Made by a program: the position numbers and the translations under genes. DNA of 64,000 nt, from NCBI RefSeq assembly GCF_006838285.1, contig NZ_CP038228.1, positions 1,116,001 through 1,180,000 of the forward strand, written 5' to 3'. The notes beneath the pieces are model-generated. The model was given only the letters and a program-made list of their open reading frames with translations. It ran no database searches and had not been told where the DNA came from. The DNA is from Xanthomonas translucens pv. cerealis (GTDB lineage: Bacteria; Pseudomonadota; Gammaproteobacteria; Xanthomonadales; Xanthomonadaceae). This document shows, piece by piece, positions 46,721-56,946 of the stretch (positions are counted from its first letter, which is position 1; every line of letters begins with the position of its first letter).

Positions 46721-47772
46721 AGTGCAGCGACCGCGCCGCGGCTGGGCGCTTCGCGGCGCCGGCGCATCGCCTCGACGCATTCGCCGATCAGCGCCGGGCC
46801 GCGGAACACCAGCCCGCTGTAGCACTGCACCAGCGCTGCGCCGGCGGCCATCTTCGCCACCGCATCGGTGCCGGACAGGATGCCGCCGACCCCGATCAAC
46901 GGGATCGCCTCGGGCAGGCGCGCGCGCAGCCGGCGCAGCACCAGCGTGGACTGGTCCAGCAGCGGCGCGCCGGACAGGCCGCCGGCTTCGGCACCCAGCG
47001 CGTCGTGCTCCAGGCCGGGGCGGGCGATGGTGGTGTTGGTGGCGATGACGCCGTCCACCTGCAGGTCCGACAGCACCCGCGCCGCTGCATCGATGTCGCT
47101 GTCGCTCAGGTCCGGCGCGACCTTGACCAGCATCGGCACGCGCTTGCCGTGGCGCGCGGCCAGCGCTTCCTGCGCCTCGCGCAATTGCGACACCAGTTGC
47201 CGCAGCGCCTGTTCTTCCTGCAGCTCGCGCAGGCCGGCGGTGTTCGGCGAGGAGATGTTGACTGTCACGTAGTCGGCCAGTGCGTAGACCTTTTCCAGGC
47301 AATGCAGGTAGTCCGACGCGGCGTCCTCGTTCGGCGTGTCCTTGTTCTTGCCGATGTTGATGCCGAGCAGGCCGTGGCGGCGGCGCGCGCGTTCGATGTT
47401 GCGCACCAGCGCGTCCACGCCGAGGTTGTTGAAGCCCATGCGGTTGATCACCGCCTGCTCGCGCGGCAGCCGGAACATGCGCGGTTTCGGATTGCCCGGC
47501 TGCGGGCGCGGGGTGGTGGTGCCGATCTCGACGAAGCCGAAGCCCAGCGCCAGCAGCGCGTCGATGTGCTCGCCGTTCTTGTCCAGGCCTGCGGCCAGCC
47601 CGACCGGGTTGGGAAACTCCAGGCCGAACGCGCGCGTGGGCATCGGCGCGATCGCCTTGGCCAGCAACGGATTGGTGCCGGTGCGGTAGGCCATCTCGAT
47701 CGCGCGCAGGCCCAGCGCATGGGCGCGCTCGGCGTCGAGGGCGAACAGGAACGGGCGGGCGAGGGAATACAT
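46717..47772 (-). CDS. pyrD: Dihydroorotate dehydrogenase (quinone), class 2
   Basis: The 351-residue membrane-associated flavoenzyme oxidises dihydroorotate to orotate with quinone. It has the N-terminal amphipathic region ([18 protein letters not shown]), [34 protein letters not shown], the catalytic Ser in [14 protein letters not shown], and IATNTTI plus [16 protein letters not shown] for FMN. ATG 47772 was taken, since the GTG two codons earlier is not needed. The stop overlaps murB. Confidence 0.96.
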   Translation of the reverse strand: MYSLARPFLFALDAERAHALGLRAIEMAYRTGTNPLLAKAIAPMPTRAFGLEFPNPVGLAAGLDKNGEHIDALLALGFGFVEIGTTTPRPQPGNPKPRMFRLPREQAVINRMGFNNLGVDALVRNIERARRRHGLLGINIGKNKDTPNEDAASDYLHCLEKVYALADYVTVNISSPNTAGLRELQEEQALRQLVSQLREAQEALAARHGKRVPMLVKVAPDLSDSDIDAAARVLSDLQVDGVIATNTTIARPGLEHDALGAEAGGLSGAPLLDQSTLVLRRLRARLPEAIPLIGVGGILSGTDAVAKMAAGAALVQCYSGLVFRGPALIGECVEAMRRRREAPSRGAVAAL

Positions 47773-47781
47773 GGGCACAGC

Positions 47782-48549
47782 TCAGTTCAACGTGCCGGCG
47801 AAGGCACGGGTACGGTAATGGACATCGACCAGGCCATCGACCTGGTGGCGATCGAACAGCGCGCGCAGCGCGGCCAGCATCGGTTCGTGGCGCGGATGCC
47901 CGGCCAGCGGCGCGTATGAGGAGGACAGCAGGCGCCCGCGCAGGCTGTCGTAGTCCAGCTGCTGCACGTTGGGACACTGGGCCGTGCCGCGCAGCCCGGC
48001 GCCGAACCAGCGCTGCATGGTCGCATCGTCGTGGTAGCGCTCGGCCACCGCGCTGTAGTCGGTGCCGTAGTCGCGCAGCAATTGCTCGTAGTCGTGCAGG
48101 AATGGCGTGCCTTCCAGCAGCCGCGAGTTCCAGTACACCAGTGCCAGCGCGCCGGGACGCAGCACGCGCGCCCATTCGTGGCGTACCGCGTCCAGGTCGA
48201 ACCAGTGGAAGGCCTGCGCGGCGCTGATCAGGTCGACGCTGGTGGCGGGCAGGGTGGTGGCCTCGGCGCTGCCGTCGATCGCGGCGAAGCCGGGGAAATC
48301 GCGCAGCAAGGTCTCGGCGGCGGCGCGCATCGCCGCGTTCGGCTCCACCGCCAGCACCGGATGCCCGGCCTGCAGGAACATGCGGGTGGAAATGCCGGTG
48401 CCGGCGCCGATATCGGCGACCTGTGCGTCGCGTGCCACGCCCAGTTCCCCGTGCACCCAGTCCAGCAGCGCCGGCGGATAGTCGGGACGGTAGCGGACGT
48501 AGTCGGCGACGCGGTCGCTGAAGCGTTCGCGCGGAGCGGAGGCGTCCAT
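47782..48549 (-). CDS. SAM-dependent class I methyltransferase
   Basis: The 255-residue protein begins with [24 protein letters not shown]. It then has the SAM-binding motif [17 protein letters not shown], the acidic [40 protein letters not shown] and LVYWNSR. This pattern is common to the UbiE/Tam-like small-molecule methyltransferases of the Methyltransf_11 group. The substrate cannot be told. It is 9 bp upstream of pyrD in the same operon. Confidence 0.85.
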   Translation of the reverse strand: MDASAPRERFSDRVADYVRYRPDYPPALLDWVHGELGVARDAQVADIGAGTGISTRMFLQAGHPVLAVEPNAAMRAAAETLLRDFPGFAAIDGSAEATTLPATSVDLISAAQAFHWFDLDAVRHEWARVLRPGALALVYWNSRLLEGTPFLHDYEQLLRDYGTDYSAVAERYHDDATMQRWFGAGLRGTAQCPNVQQLDYDSLRGRLLSSSYAPLAGHPRHEPMLAALRALFDRHQVDGLVDVHYRTRAFAGTLN

Positions 48550-48553
48550 CGGC

Positions 48554-48835
48554 TCAGGCCTGGGTGCTGGCGAACCAGGCCAGCCCGCCGAAGAACAGCA
48601 CGAACGCCAGCACCGACAGGACCGCGACGATCACCGCGGTCCAGCCCAGGATCAGCCCGCCGACCGCCAGTCCGTCGCCCTGGAAGCGTTGCGGCTGGCG
48701 GCGGATCTCGGCGCGCGCCAGGTGCCCGGTGACGATCGCGCCGAGGCTGCCCAGCACCGGCATCAGGGTCCAGCCGAGGATGCCGGCGACCAGGCTGATC
48801 ACGGCGAGCGAATTGGTTTCACGTATGTTGCTCAT
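48554..48835 (-). CDS. Small DUF4190-like membrane protein
   Basis: The 93-residue protein has two hydrophobic segments. The first is LAVISLVAGILGWTLMPVLGSLGAIVTGHLA and the second is LAVGGLILGWTAVIVAVLSVLAFVLFFGG. A basic loop RAEIRRQPQRFQGDG joins them, the pattern of DUF4190. ATG 48835 (MSNIRETN) is preceded by GGAGTC about 9 nt upstream. It lies 4 bp before the methyltransferase gene. No function is known. Confidence 0.8.
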   Translation of the reverse strand: MSNIRETNSLAVISLVAGILGWTLMPVLGSLGAIVTGHLARAEIRRQPQRFQGDGLAVGGLILGWTAVIVAVLSVLAFVLFFGGLAWFASTQA

Positions 48836-48892
48836 CGGCCGGACTCCTTCAGGCAATGGTGGATCGTGCGGCGGGACGCTGCGCGCATTGTG

Positions 48893-50425
48893 TCAAAGAT
48901 CGAACTTGATGCCCTGCGCCAGCGGCAGCGAGTCGGAATAGTTGATCGTGTTGGTCTGCCGGCGCATGTACACCTTCCACGCGTCCGAGCCGGATTCGCG
49001 GCCGCCGCCGGTGTCCTTCTCGCCGCCGAACGCGCCGCCGATCTCCGCGCCGGAAGTGCCGATGTTGACGTTGGCGATGCCGCAGTCGCTGCCGGCCGCC
49101 GACAGGAACTTCTCCGCCGCCTTCAGGTTCTGGGTGAAGATCGACGAGGACAGGCCCTGCGGCACGCCGTTCTGCAGGTCGATGGCCTCGTCCAGGCTGC
49201 TGTACTTCATCACATACAGGATCGGCGCGAAGGTCTCGTGCTGCACCACCTCGTCGCCGTTGTGCAGGCCGGTGACGATCGCCGGCAGCACGAAGTTGCC
49301 GGGACGGTCCAGGGCGGTGCCGCCGGTCTCGACGGTGCCGCCGGCGGCCTTGGCCTTTTCGATCGAGACCAGGAACTGCTCGACCGCGCTGCGGCTGTTC
49401 AGCGGTCCCATCAGGTTGGCCGGGTCGGTGGGGTCGCCGATCTTGCCTTCGACCTGCTTGTAGGCCTTGATCAGCGTCGCCAGCACCGTGTCGTAGATGG
49501 ATTCGTGCACGATCAGCCGGCGGGTGGTGGTGCAGCGCTGGCCGGCAGTGCCGACCGCGCCGAACACGATGCCGGGGATCGCCAGCTTCAGGTCGGCGCT
49601 TTCGTCGAGGACGATCGCGTTGTTGCCGCCCAGTTCCAGCAGGCAGCGGCCTAGGCGCCGCGCGCACTTCTCGGCGACATTGCGTCCGACCTGGGTCGAG
49701 CCTGTGAAGCTGATCAGCGCGATGCGCTGGTCCTCGACCAGCGTTTCGGCCAGTTCGGTGCCGGCGTCGTTGATCAGGAAGAAGATGTCCGGGAAGCCGG
49801 CGTCGCGCAGCGCGGCGTTGCAGATCTTCATCGACGCGATCGCGGTCAGCGGGGTCTTGTTGGACGGCTTCCACAGGCAGATATCGCCGCAGATCGCCGC
49901 CAGGAAGGCATTCCACGCCCACACCGCGACCGGGAAGTTGAACGCGCTGATGATGCCGACCAGGCCCAGCGGCTGGTACTGCTCGTACATGCGGTGGCCG
50001 GGACGCTCGGAGTGCAGCGTGTAGCCGTACAGCATGCGGCTCTGGCCGACCGCGAAATCGGCGATGTCGATCATCTCCTGCACTTCGCCGTCGCCCTCGG
50101 GCTTGCTCTTGCCCATTTCCAGCGCGACCAGCGACCCCAGCGCGTCCTTGTGCTTGCGCAGCGCATCGCCGCACAGGCGTACCGCCTCGCCGCGGCGCGG
50201 CGCCGGGGTGGTGCGCCAGACCTTGAACGCAGCCTGGGCGCGGGCGACCACGGTCTCGTAGTCCTGCGCGGTGGTCGCCTGCACCTCGGCGATCACCGTG
50301 TTGCTGGAGGGGTTCAGCGGCTGCAGCACGCCGGCACCGGTGGCCGTGGACCACTCGCCGTTGCCGAGGTAGGTACCGGAATTGGACGCGGTCAGGCCGA
50401 GCGCCTTGAGCAGGTCAGCGGACAT
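48893..50425 (-). CDS. Aldehyde dehydrogenase, ALDH7/AmaB type
   Basis: The 510-residue NAD(P)-dependent dehydrogenase is closest to the aminoadipate-semialdehyde (antiquitin, ALDH7) group. Blocks are [58 protein letters not shown] with catalytic Glu, [17 protein letters not shown] with the nucleophile Cys, and [13 protein letters not shown]. The C-terminal [44 protein letters not shown] is characteristic of ALDH7. It probably works in lysine or pipecolate breakdown. The gene stands alone, 58 bp upstream of the DUF4190 gene. Confidence 0.9.
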   Translation of the reverse strand: MSADLLKALGLTASNSGTYLGNGEWSTATGAGVLQPLNPSSNTVIAEVQATTAQDYETVVARAQAAFKVWRTTPAPRRGEAVRLCGDALRKHKDALGSLVALEMGKSKPEGDGEVQEMIDIADFAVGQSRMLYGYTLHSERPGHRMYEQYQPLGLVGIISAFNFPVAVWAWNAFLAAICGDICLWKPSNKTPLTAIASMKICNAALRDAGFPDIFFLINDAGTELAETLVEDQRIALISFTGSTQVGRNVAEKCARRLGRCLLELGGNNAIVLDESADLKLAIPGIVFGAVGTAGQRCTTTRRLIVHESIYDTVLATLIKAYKQVEGKIGDPTDPANLMGPLNSRSAVEQFLVSIEKAKAAGGTVETGGTALDRPGNFVLPAIVTGLHNGDEVVQHETFAPILYVMKYSSLDEAIDLQNGVPQGLSSSIFTQNLKAAEKFLSAAGSDCGIANVNIGTSGAEIGGAFGGEKDTGGGRESGSDAWKVYMRRQTNTINYSDSLPLAQGIKFDL

Positions 50426-50587
50426 GGAATCTCCTGGGTTCGTTGCGACAGGGAAGGCGACCGCAGGCGGGGGACGCGGGACGCGACTAGCCCGCAATTT
50501 TAGCAGACCGGGCGGGCCCGGCCGCATTCGCCGCGCGCCGCGGCGGGCTTGGCAAGCGCGGCGATCGTGCGACAATGCGCCGGCCAA

Positions 50588-50664
50588 GGCCCCGTAGCTC
50601 AGCTGGATAGAGCGGTCCCCTCCTAAGGGACAGGTCGTGCGTTCGAATCGCGCCGGGGTCACCA
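50588..50664 (+). tRNA. tRNA-Arg, anticodon CCT
   Basis: A full cloverleaf can be drawn. The acceptor GGCCCCG pairs with CGGGGTC (one G-U). The D arm is GCTCAGCTGGATAGAGC. The anticodon stem GTCCC / GGGAC holds the loop CTCCTAA (anticodon CCT, reads AGG). The T arm is in GTGCGTTCGAATCGCGC. Discriminator A and encoded CCA end at 50664. Confidence 0.95.
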
Positions 50665-51007
50665 CCATTGCGGCAATCGCGCAGCCGGCGCGGTCGTCGC
50701 TGCTGGCGTTCGCTGTGCACGCCATCGGCAGCAGCGCCGTCGATGCAGGTGAGTCGATGCAGGTGAAATGCCGGGACTGCGGATAACGCGATCCACACCC
50801 TATGCCGACGCCATCTGAGCGCCGTATTGCGTAGCCTATGCCGGTCCGCAAATGCAGCAACGTTGCCGTTGCCGCGCTTGCCGCTGCCGGCCGGATCGCG
50901 TACGCGACCCGGCGGCGGCATCGCAGATGCGGGCTCGTTCCTCCGGTCGCCCGAGCGCGGCCGCACCCACTCAGCACGGTACGAATGCCAAAGCAGGAGT
51001 TACCCAC
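50665..51007. other. Gap after tRNA-Arg with no gene seen
   Basis: The 343-bp stretch contains a local direct repeat (GATGCAGGTGAGTC / GATGCAGGTGAA near 50742-50766). No plausible coding frame, terminator or operator was recognised. Confidence 0.35.
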
Positions 51008-51324
51008 ATGAGCAAGCACATGAGCAAGACATTGAACGTCGCGTTGATCGGTTCGGTCCTGGCCGCCCTGGTCGCCTGCCATCGCGATGGCGACCAGCCC
51101 ACGCATGAGCAGAGCGCAGCGCCACCACCCGCCGCCGATGGCAGCACGGCCCCGGCCGCGGGCAGGACGCAGGTTCGCCCCCGGCAACGGGTACCACCGG
51201 CGATGCGGCGATGGGCAGCGATGCAACCCAAGGCACACCGCCCGCCACGCCGCCGGCCACCGATCCTCAGCAACCCACCACCGATCCGCAGCAGCAGCCG
51301 ACCACCGACAAACCGCAGCACTGA
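51008..51324 (+). pseudogene. Small hydrophilic lipoprotein gene, frame broken
   Basis: The start is ATG 51008 with AGGAG 8 nt upstream. It is followed by [28 protein letters not shown], a lipoprotein signal with lipobox (ALVAC). A Pro/Ala/Gln-rich region follows. The first frame turns Arg/Pro-rich after about residue 55, while another frame carries the natural-looking continuation ([17 protein letters not shown] to TDKPQH, stop 51322-51324). The whole span is one base short of a multiple of three. A single-base loss near 51160-51180 explains it. Function unknown; it may be intact in reality if the base is miscalled. Confidence 0.6.
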
Positions 51325-51562
51325 CCGCTAGGCCGCGCACGCAGCAGCGGGATCTGCGTGCGTCCGCGGCGCATGCGCGAGGCCACTCGCCATGCGCTCG
51401 CGTCGGTGCCGGCGCCACCGGCGGCAGTGCTCGATGCCGCGCGATCCTGGGTGCTGCGCCGATGGTAACTTTTGCAACCGATCGACCCGGCCGCAGTGCG
51501 TTTGCGGTCGGGCTGCGTGCGGCGCTTGACAGCACCCCGGCGCATGATGTCCCCTTGCTGCC

Positions 51563-51697
51563 ATGCACCACGCCTTCGCCCTCGCCAGCTGTGTCGTTCC
51601 GCCCGCGCTGCGGCGCACGGCGGCGCTTTGCGCGGGCATTAACACCGGTATTACCATCCACACCATTCGCCCGGTGCGGCCCGTCGTTTTCGCGTAA
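51563..51697 (+). CDS. thrL: Thr/Ile-rich leader peptide of the thr operon
   Basis: A 44-residue reading frame ends MHHAFALAS...[21 protein letters not shown]. The stretch [10 protein letters not shown] packs three Thr and four Ile codons in ten, just before possible alternative hairpins and 89 bp before thrA. This is the design of ThrL attenuation leaders, where ribosome stalling on scarce threonyl- or isoleucyl-tRNA allows read-through. The start assigned is the ATG at 51563, with only a weak ribosome site; a shorter peptide is possible. Confidence 0.68.
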   Translation: MHHAFALASCVVPPALRRTAALCAGINTGITIHTIRPVRPVVFA

Positions 51698-51712
51698 CTT
51701 TCGAAACCCACG

Positions 51713-51767
51713 GCCCCGCACCCGGATCAGGATGCGGGGGAACCCGTCGGCCTGATGCGAGCGGGGC
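51713..51767 (+). promoter_or_regulatory. Mutually exclusive hairpins, probable thr attenuator
   Basis: The segment GCCCCGC at 51713-51719 can pair either as CCCCGCA (51714-51720) with TGCGGGG (51733-51739) or, one base shifted, with GCGGGGC (51761-51767). Both stems are perfect 7-mers and exclude each other. They follow the leader-peptide stop by 16 nt. No U-tract is evident, so the mechanism could be Rho-dependent or translational. Confidence 0.5.
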
Positions 51768-51786
51768 CTCTACTCCGAGGTCTCCC

Positions 51787-54294
51787 ATGCCGTCCCCCGC
51801 TGTCGCTTCCGTACCCTCCGCAGATCCCGCGCTCGCCGCGCGCTCCGTCGTCCACAAGTTCGGCGGCACGTCGGTGGCCGACGCCGACTGTTATCGCCAT
51901 GTCGCGCAGCTGCTGCTGACGCGCCCGGAAGCTCTGCAGATCACCGTGGTCTCGGCGATGAAGGGCGTCACTGATGCACTGATCGGGCTGGCCGAACTGG
52001 CCGCCAGCGAGAACGGCGACTGGCGCGAGCGCTGGCACGAGACCCGCGCGCGGCACCGCGCCGCGGCGGTGTCGCTGCTCGGCGAGCATGCTGGCGCCAC
52101 GGTGGAATGGCTGGATGCGCGCTTCGCGCACCTGGCCGAGATCCTCGGCGCGCTGGCGGTGATCGGCGAGTTGCCGCGCGAGGTGCTGGACCGGGTGCAG
52201 GGCCTGGGCGAGGTGTATTCGGCGCAATTGCTCGGCGAACATCTGCGTGCGCTGGGCGAGGACTGCGCGGTGCTGGACGCGCGCGAGGTGCTGGTGGTGG
52301 ACCGAGGCGAACTGGGCGTGGACGTGGACTGGGAGGCCAGCGCGGCGCGCCTGGCCGACTGGCGCGCGCAGCACCCGCAGCAGCGCGTCGTGGTCACCGG
52401 CTTCGTCGCCCGCGACCGCGCCGGGCGCATCACCACGCTCGGCCGCAACGGCAGCGACTACTCCGGCGCGATCTTCGCCGCGTTGTTCGATGCCGACGAA
52501 CTGCATATCTGGACCGACGTGGACGGCGTGCTCTCTGCCGACCCGCGGGTGGTGCCCGAAGCCGTGCAGCTCGAAACGCTGAGTTACGACGAGGCCTGCG
52601 AACTGGCCTATTTCGGCGCCAAGGTGGTGCATCCGCAGACCATGTCGCCGGCGATCGAGCGCGGCCTGCCGATCATCATCCGCAACACCTTCCAGCCCGA
52701 ACACCCGGGCACCCGCATCACCGCCAGCAGCGCGACCAGCGGGCCGATCAAGGGCCTGACCCTGAGCCCGGATCTGGCGGTGCTGAACCTGGAAGGCACC
52801 GGCCTGATCGGCGTGCCCGGCACCGCCGAGCGCGTGTTCGCCGCGCTGCGCAATGCGCGGGTGTCGGTGGTGATGATCTCGCAGGGCTCCTCGGAGCATT
52901 CGATCTGCTGCGTGGTGCGGCAGAACGAATGCGAACGCGCGCGCGACGCGCTGCTGTCGGCGTTCGCGCACGAACTGGTGCTCGGCCAGGTGCAGCGCGT
53001 GCAACTGACCACCGGCATCAGTGTGCTGGCCGCGGTCGGCGACGGCATGGCCGGGCAGCCGGGCGTGGCCGCGCGCCTGTTCGAATCGCTGGGCCGCGCC
53101 CAGGTCAACATCCTGGCGATTGCGCAGGGTTCCTCGGAGCGCAATATCTCGGTGGCGATCGACAGCGCGCATGCGACCAAGGCGCTGCGCGCGGCGCATG
53201 CCGGGTTCTGGCTGTCGCCGCAGACCTTCTCGGTCGGGGTGATCGGCCCGGGCAACGTCGGCAAGACGCTGCTCGACCAACTGCGCGCAGCGCAGCCGCA
53301 GCTGCTGGCCAAGGCCAACCTCGACCTGCGCCTGCGCGCGATCGCCTCGCGCAGCGCGATGTGCCTGGAAACCCGCGCGATCGCCGGCGACTGGCGGCAG
53401 GCCTTCGCCAGCGGCCAGCAGCCCACCGACCTGGATGCGTTCACCGCGCACCTGCTGTCGGCGCACCTGCCGCATGCGGTCATCATCGATTGCAGCGGCA
53501 GCGCCGACGTCGCCGACCGCTACGCCGGCTGGCTTGCCGCCGGCATCCACGTGGTCACCCCGAACAAGCAGGCCGGTGCCGGGCCGCTGGCGCGTTTCCA
53601 TGCGATCCGCGCCGCCGCCGCGAGCAGCGGCGCGCGCTTCCGCTACGAAGCCACGGTCGGCGCCGGCCTGCCGGTGATCACCACGCTGCGCGACCTGGTC
53701 GATACCGGCGACGTGGTCACTGCGATCGAGGGCATCTTCTCCGGCACCCTGGCCTGGCTGTTCAACAAGTACGATGGCAGCGTGCCGTTCTCGCAGTTGG
53801 TCACCGATGCGCGCGGCATGGGCTATACCGAGCCGGATCCGCGCGACGACCTGTCAGGCACCGACGTGGCGCGCAAGCTGGTGATCCTGGCGCGCGAGGC
53901 CGGGCGCGAGCTGAGCCTGGAGGACGTGGCGGTGGAGAGCCTGGTGCCGGAAGCGCTGCGCCAGGCCAGCGTGGAGGATTTCATGGCTGGCCTGCACGAA
54001 GTGGACGCGGCGTTCGCGCAGCGCCTGCAGGCGGCCAGGGCGCGCGGCTGCGTGCTGCGCTACGTGGCGCAGCTGACCCCGGAGCGCGCGCCCAGCGTCG
54101 GCCTGGTGGAACTGCCGGCCGAGCACGCCTTCGCCAACCTGCGCCTGACCGACAACGTGGTGCAGTTCACCACCCGCCGCTATTGCGACAATCCGCTGGT
54201 GGTGCAGGGTCCCGGCGCCGGTCCGGAAGTCACCGCCGCCGGCGTGTTCGCCGACCTGCTGCGGGTGGCGGCGGGCGAGGGCGCGCGGCTGTGA
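51787..54294 (+). CDS. thrA: Bifunctional aspartokinase / homoserine dehydrogenase
   Basis: This 835-residue fusion catalyses the first and third steps from aspartate to threonine. The aspartokinase part starts [15 protein letters not shown] and includes [22 protein letters not shown] and [13 protein letters not shown]. Two ACT-type regions follow ([35 protein letters not shown]). The dehydrogenase part has the NAD site [19 protein letters not shown] and the catalytic [23 protein letters not shown]. Length fits ThrA/MetL. The leader peptide points to Thr/Ile control. The stop overlaps thrB (GTGA). Confidence 0.95.
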   Translation: MPSPAVASVPSADPALAARSVVHKFGGTSVADADCYRHVAQLLLTRPEALQITVVSAMKGVTDALIGLAELAASENGDWRERWHETRARHRAAAVSLLGEHAGATVEWLDARFAHLAEILGALAVIGELPREVLDRVQGLGEVYSAQLLGEHLRALGEDCAVLDAREVLVVDRGELGVDVDWEASAARLADWRAQHPQQRVVVTGFVARDRAGRITTLGRNGSDYSGAIFAALFDADELHIWTDVDGVLSADPRVVPEAVQLETLSYDEACELAYFGAKVVHPQTMSPAIERGLPIIIRNTFQPEHPGTRITASSATSGPIKGLTLSPDLAVLNLEGTGLIGVPGTAERVFAALRNARVSVVMISQGSSEHSICCVVRQNECERARDALLSAFAHELVLGQVQRVQLTTGISVLAAVGDGMAGQPGVAARLFESLGRAQVNILAIAQGSSERNISVAIDSAHATKALRAAHAGFWLSPQTFSVGVIGPGNVGKTLLDQLRAAQPQLLAKANLDLRLRAIASRSAMCLETRAIAGDWRQAFASGQQPTDLDAFTAHLLSAHLPHAVIIDCSGSADVADRYAGWLAAGIHVVTPNKQAGAGPLARFHAIRAAAASSGARFRYEATVGAGLPVITTLRDLVDTGDVVTAIEGIFSGTLAWLFNKYDGSVPFSQLVTDARGMGYTEPDPRDDLSGTDVARKLVILAREAGRELSLEDVAVESLVPEALRQASVEDFMAGLHEVDAAFAQRLQAARARGCVLRYVAQLTPERAPSVGLVELPAEHAFANLRLTDNVVQFTTRRYCDNPLVVQGPGAGPEVTAAGVFADLLRVAAGEGARL

Positions 54295-55259
54295 GCGAAG
54301 CGCAGATGGCGATGGCCCCGAACCCCGGCGCGCGCACCGCGCCGCGCGAGGCACGCGCCTTCGCGCCGGCCTCGGTGGCCAACGTGGCGGTGGGCTTCGA
54401 TTTGCTCGGCTATGCGCTGGAAGGCGTGGGCGACACGGTGACGGTGCGTCGCATCGACGCGCCGCAGGTGCGCATCGCCGCGATCCGCGGCACTACGGTG
54501 GCGCTGCCGCTGGAGGCGGCGCGCAACACCGCCGGCGCGGCGCTGATCGCGCTGCGCGAGGCGCTGGAGCTGCCGTTCGGCTTCGAGATCGAGATCGACA
54601 AGGGCATCCCGCTCGGTTCCGGCATGGGCGGGTCGGCGGCCTCGTGCGTGGCCGCGCTGGTGGCGGCCAATGCGCTGCTGGACGCGCCATTGTCACGCCA
54701 GCAGCTGTATCTGTATTCGCTGGAGGGCGAGGCGGTGGCCAGCGGCAGTCGCCATGGCGACAACCTCGGCCCGATGTTCCTGGGCGGGCTGGTGCTGTCC
54801 ACGTTGCAGCGGATGGTGCCGCTGCCGGTGCCGGCGGCCTGGCACAGCCTGCTGGTGCATCCCGACGCAGTGCTGGAGACACGCCGCGCGCGCGCGGCGC
54901 TGGCCGGCGACTACCGACTCGGCGAGTTCGTGGCGCAGAGTTCCAATCTGGCGCTGGTGCTGGCGGGTTGCCACGCCGGCGACGAAGCGCTGGTGCGCGC
55001 TGGGCTGCGCGACGTGCTGATCGAGCCGCGGCGTGCGCCGTTGATCGCCGGCTTCGATGCGGCCAAGCACGCCGCGCTGGACGCCGGTGCGATGGGCGCG
55101 AGCATTTCCGGCGCCGGCCCAAGCATCTTCGCGTGGTTCCCGACCCGTGCGGCGGCCGAGGCGGCCGCGCCTGCGGTGCAGGCGGCGTTCGCGGTGGCTG
55201 GTTTCGCCAGCCAGCGCTGGGTGTCTTCGCTGAACTGCCAGGGCGCCAGGTTGCTCTAG
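54291..55259 (+). CDS. thrB: Homoserine kinase
   Basis: The 322-residue GHMP-family kinase phosphorylates homoserine for threonine synthase. ATP-binding [17 protein letters not shown], the N-terminal [34 protein letters not shown] and the C-terminal [17 protein letters not shown] are diagnostic. GTG 54291 overlaps the thrA stop. Nothing in the operon follows directly; thrC is 4.1 kb further on. Confidence 0.95.
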   Translation: MSEAQMAMAPNPGARTAPREARAFAPASVANVAVGFDLLGYALEGVGDTVTVRRIDAPQVRIAAIRGTTVALPLEAARNTAGAALIALREALELPFGFEIEIDKGIPLGSGMGGSAASCVAALVAANALLDAPLSRQQLYLYSLEGEAVASGSRHGDNLGPMFLGGLVLSTLQRMVPLPVPAAWHSLLVHPDAVLETRRARAALAGDYRLGEFVAQSSNLALVLAGCHAGDEALVRAGLRDVLIEPRRAPLIAGFDAAKHAALDAGAMGASISGAGPSIFAWFPTRAAAEAAAPAVQAAFAVAGFASQRWVSSLNCQGARLL

Positions 55260-55571
55260 CTTGCGCCCGCGCCCGCGTTGCGCCGTACCGCTTGTTGGCG
55301 CTCGGCGGCAACGCCGTGCCATGCCTCCCCGATCGGGTGGCGCCGCCAGCGCCCCCGCGCCGGCATCGTTCAATAGATACGGCGAATCGGCCAGGGCGGC
55401 AAGTGCTGCGCTGTCTACGGAGATCTTCGCTTACGTGGTTGATTGTTCGCTTCTTGCGCTCGACGCCGGCTGCGGTGGCGACCGATGATTGGTCCCAAGG
55501 GGGGTGTGTTTCATTTCGAAAGTAAACGCTGCGATTGATCTCCACCACGCGGCGTCTGATTAACGCCATTT
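55260..55571. other. 312-bp gap between thrB and lytic transglycosylase gene
   Basis: No gene or clear terminator is recognised. The last 60 bp are AT-richer and presumably carry the transglycosylase promoter. Confidence 0.35.
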
Positions 55572-56828
55572 ATGGATATACAGCCCATGCGTTCCACTAT
55601 TCTCGCTACATCGCTGATGGTCGTTGCGCTTGCATCTGCATCGGCCGCTCCTGCTTGTTTTGCCGCAGATGCGACGTCCAGCGCGCCGGTCGACGCCGCC
55701 TCCCAGGCGGATTTCCAGCAATGGCTGGCGACGTTCCGCAGCGATGCCAGTGCCCAGGGCATCGACCAAAGCACGCTCGATCTCGCCTTCCGCGTCGTCA
55801 CGCCGGATCCTTCGGTGCACCAGCTGGATATGGCGCAACCGGAATTCACCACCCCCATCTGGGAGTATCTGGCCAAGCGCGTGAGCGCGGAGAATATCCA
55901 GCAGGGCCAGCAACTGCTGCGCAGCGAACCGGTGCTGCCCGAGGTGGAGCGCGCCTATGGCGTCGATGCCGGGATCGTGGCGGCCATTTGGTGCGTGGAG
56001 AGTGGCTACGGGAAGGACATCGGCAGCCGCGATGTGATTCGTTCGCTGGCCACGCTCGCCTACAGCGGGCGGCGCATGCACTACGGCGCCGCGCAATTGA
56101 TGGCCGCGCTCCATATCCTGCAAAACAAGGACGCCGCACGCACCCAGCTGGTTGGTTCGTGGGCCGGCGCCATGGGACAGACCCAATTCATTCCAAGCAC
56201 CTATCTGGACTATGCGGTCGATTTCGATCACGACCATCTGCGCGACGTCTGGACGTCCCGCGCCGATGCGCTGGCGTCCACGGCCTCCTATCTGCAGCGT
56301 AGCGGCTGGAACGCGCGCACGCCCTGGGGCCAGGAAGTGCAGCTACCGGCGAGTTTCGATTACACCCAGGCGGACCTTTCGACCGAAAAGTCGGTTGCCG
56401 AATGGCAACGCCTCGGGGTGATGGGCGCCACGCTCGCCATTCCCGACGCGCTCGCCCAGGAGCAAGCCGCCATCGTGTTGCCTGCCGGTTATCGCGGTCC
56501 GGCCTTTCTGGTCCTGCGCAATTTCCGCAGCATCCTGCGCTACAACAACTCCATAGCCTACGCGCTGGCGATCGGCTTGCTGGCCGACGGCTATGCGGGC
56601 GCTGGCGGCGTGGCCCACGCATGGCCGACCGATGATCCGCCATTGAGCAGCGTCGCGCAGATCACCGAGTTGCAGCAGCGGCTGACCGCCAAGGGCTACT
56701 CGCCCGGCACCGCCGACGGCGTACTGGGGTCGATGACGCGTGCCGCCATCCGCGCCTACCAGCAGGATCTGCATCTGCCAGCGGATGGATACGCCAGCAC
56801 CTCGCTGCTGGAGCGCTTGCGCCGATAA
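55572..56828 (+). CDS. MltB-family lytic murein transglycosylase
   Basis: The 418-residue periplasmic enzyme cleaves MurNAc-GlcNAc bonds, forming anhydro ends. It has a signal peptide (MRSTILATSLMVVALASASA) and an SLT_2 domain (residues about 45-340) with the catalytic Glu in AIWCVESGYGKD, YGAAQLMAALHILQ, GSWAGAMGQTQFIPSTYLDYAVD and FRSILRYNNSIAYALAIGLLAD. A C-terminal peptidoglycan-binding domain (ITELQQRLTAKGYSPGTADGVLG, TRAAIRAYQQDL) follows. ATG 55572 or 55587 both give a signal peptide. No lipobox is present, so it may be soluble, unlike MltB itself. Confidence 0.9.
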   Translation: MDIQPMRSTILATSLMVVALASASAAPACFAADATSSAPVDAASQADFQQWLATFRSDASAQGIDQSTLDLAFRVVTPDPSVHQLDMAQPEFTTPIWEYLAKRVSAENIQQGQQLLRSEPVLPEVERAYGVDAGIVAAIWCVESGYGKDIGSRDVIRSLATLAYSGRRMHYGAAQLMAALHILQNKDAARTQLVGSWAGAMGQTQFIPSTYLDYAVDFDHDHLRDVWTSRADALASTASYLQRSGWNARTPWGQEVQLPASFDYTQADLSTEKSVAEWQRLGVMGATLAIPDALAQEQAAIVLPAGYRGPAFLVLRNFRSILRYNNSIAYALAIGLLADGYAGAGGVAHAWPTDDPPLSSVAQITELQQRLTAKGYSPGTADGVLGSMTRAAIRAYQQDLHLPADGYASTSLLERLRR

Positions 56829-56946
56829 GCATGCCCGCCGCAGTGCCGCAGGCGCTGTTGCGGCATCCACCAACGCCATCCCTTTCATCGGTGCGCGCAC
56901 TGGCCGCCGGTCCGTTGCAACTGCTTTTTCAGTCAAGGAAATGCGC

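Noticed and set aside
51727..53601. 600-codon minus-strand frame opposite thrA
   Set aside because: Shadow of thrA, whose sense frame has full kinase, ACT and dehydrogenase motifs.
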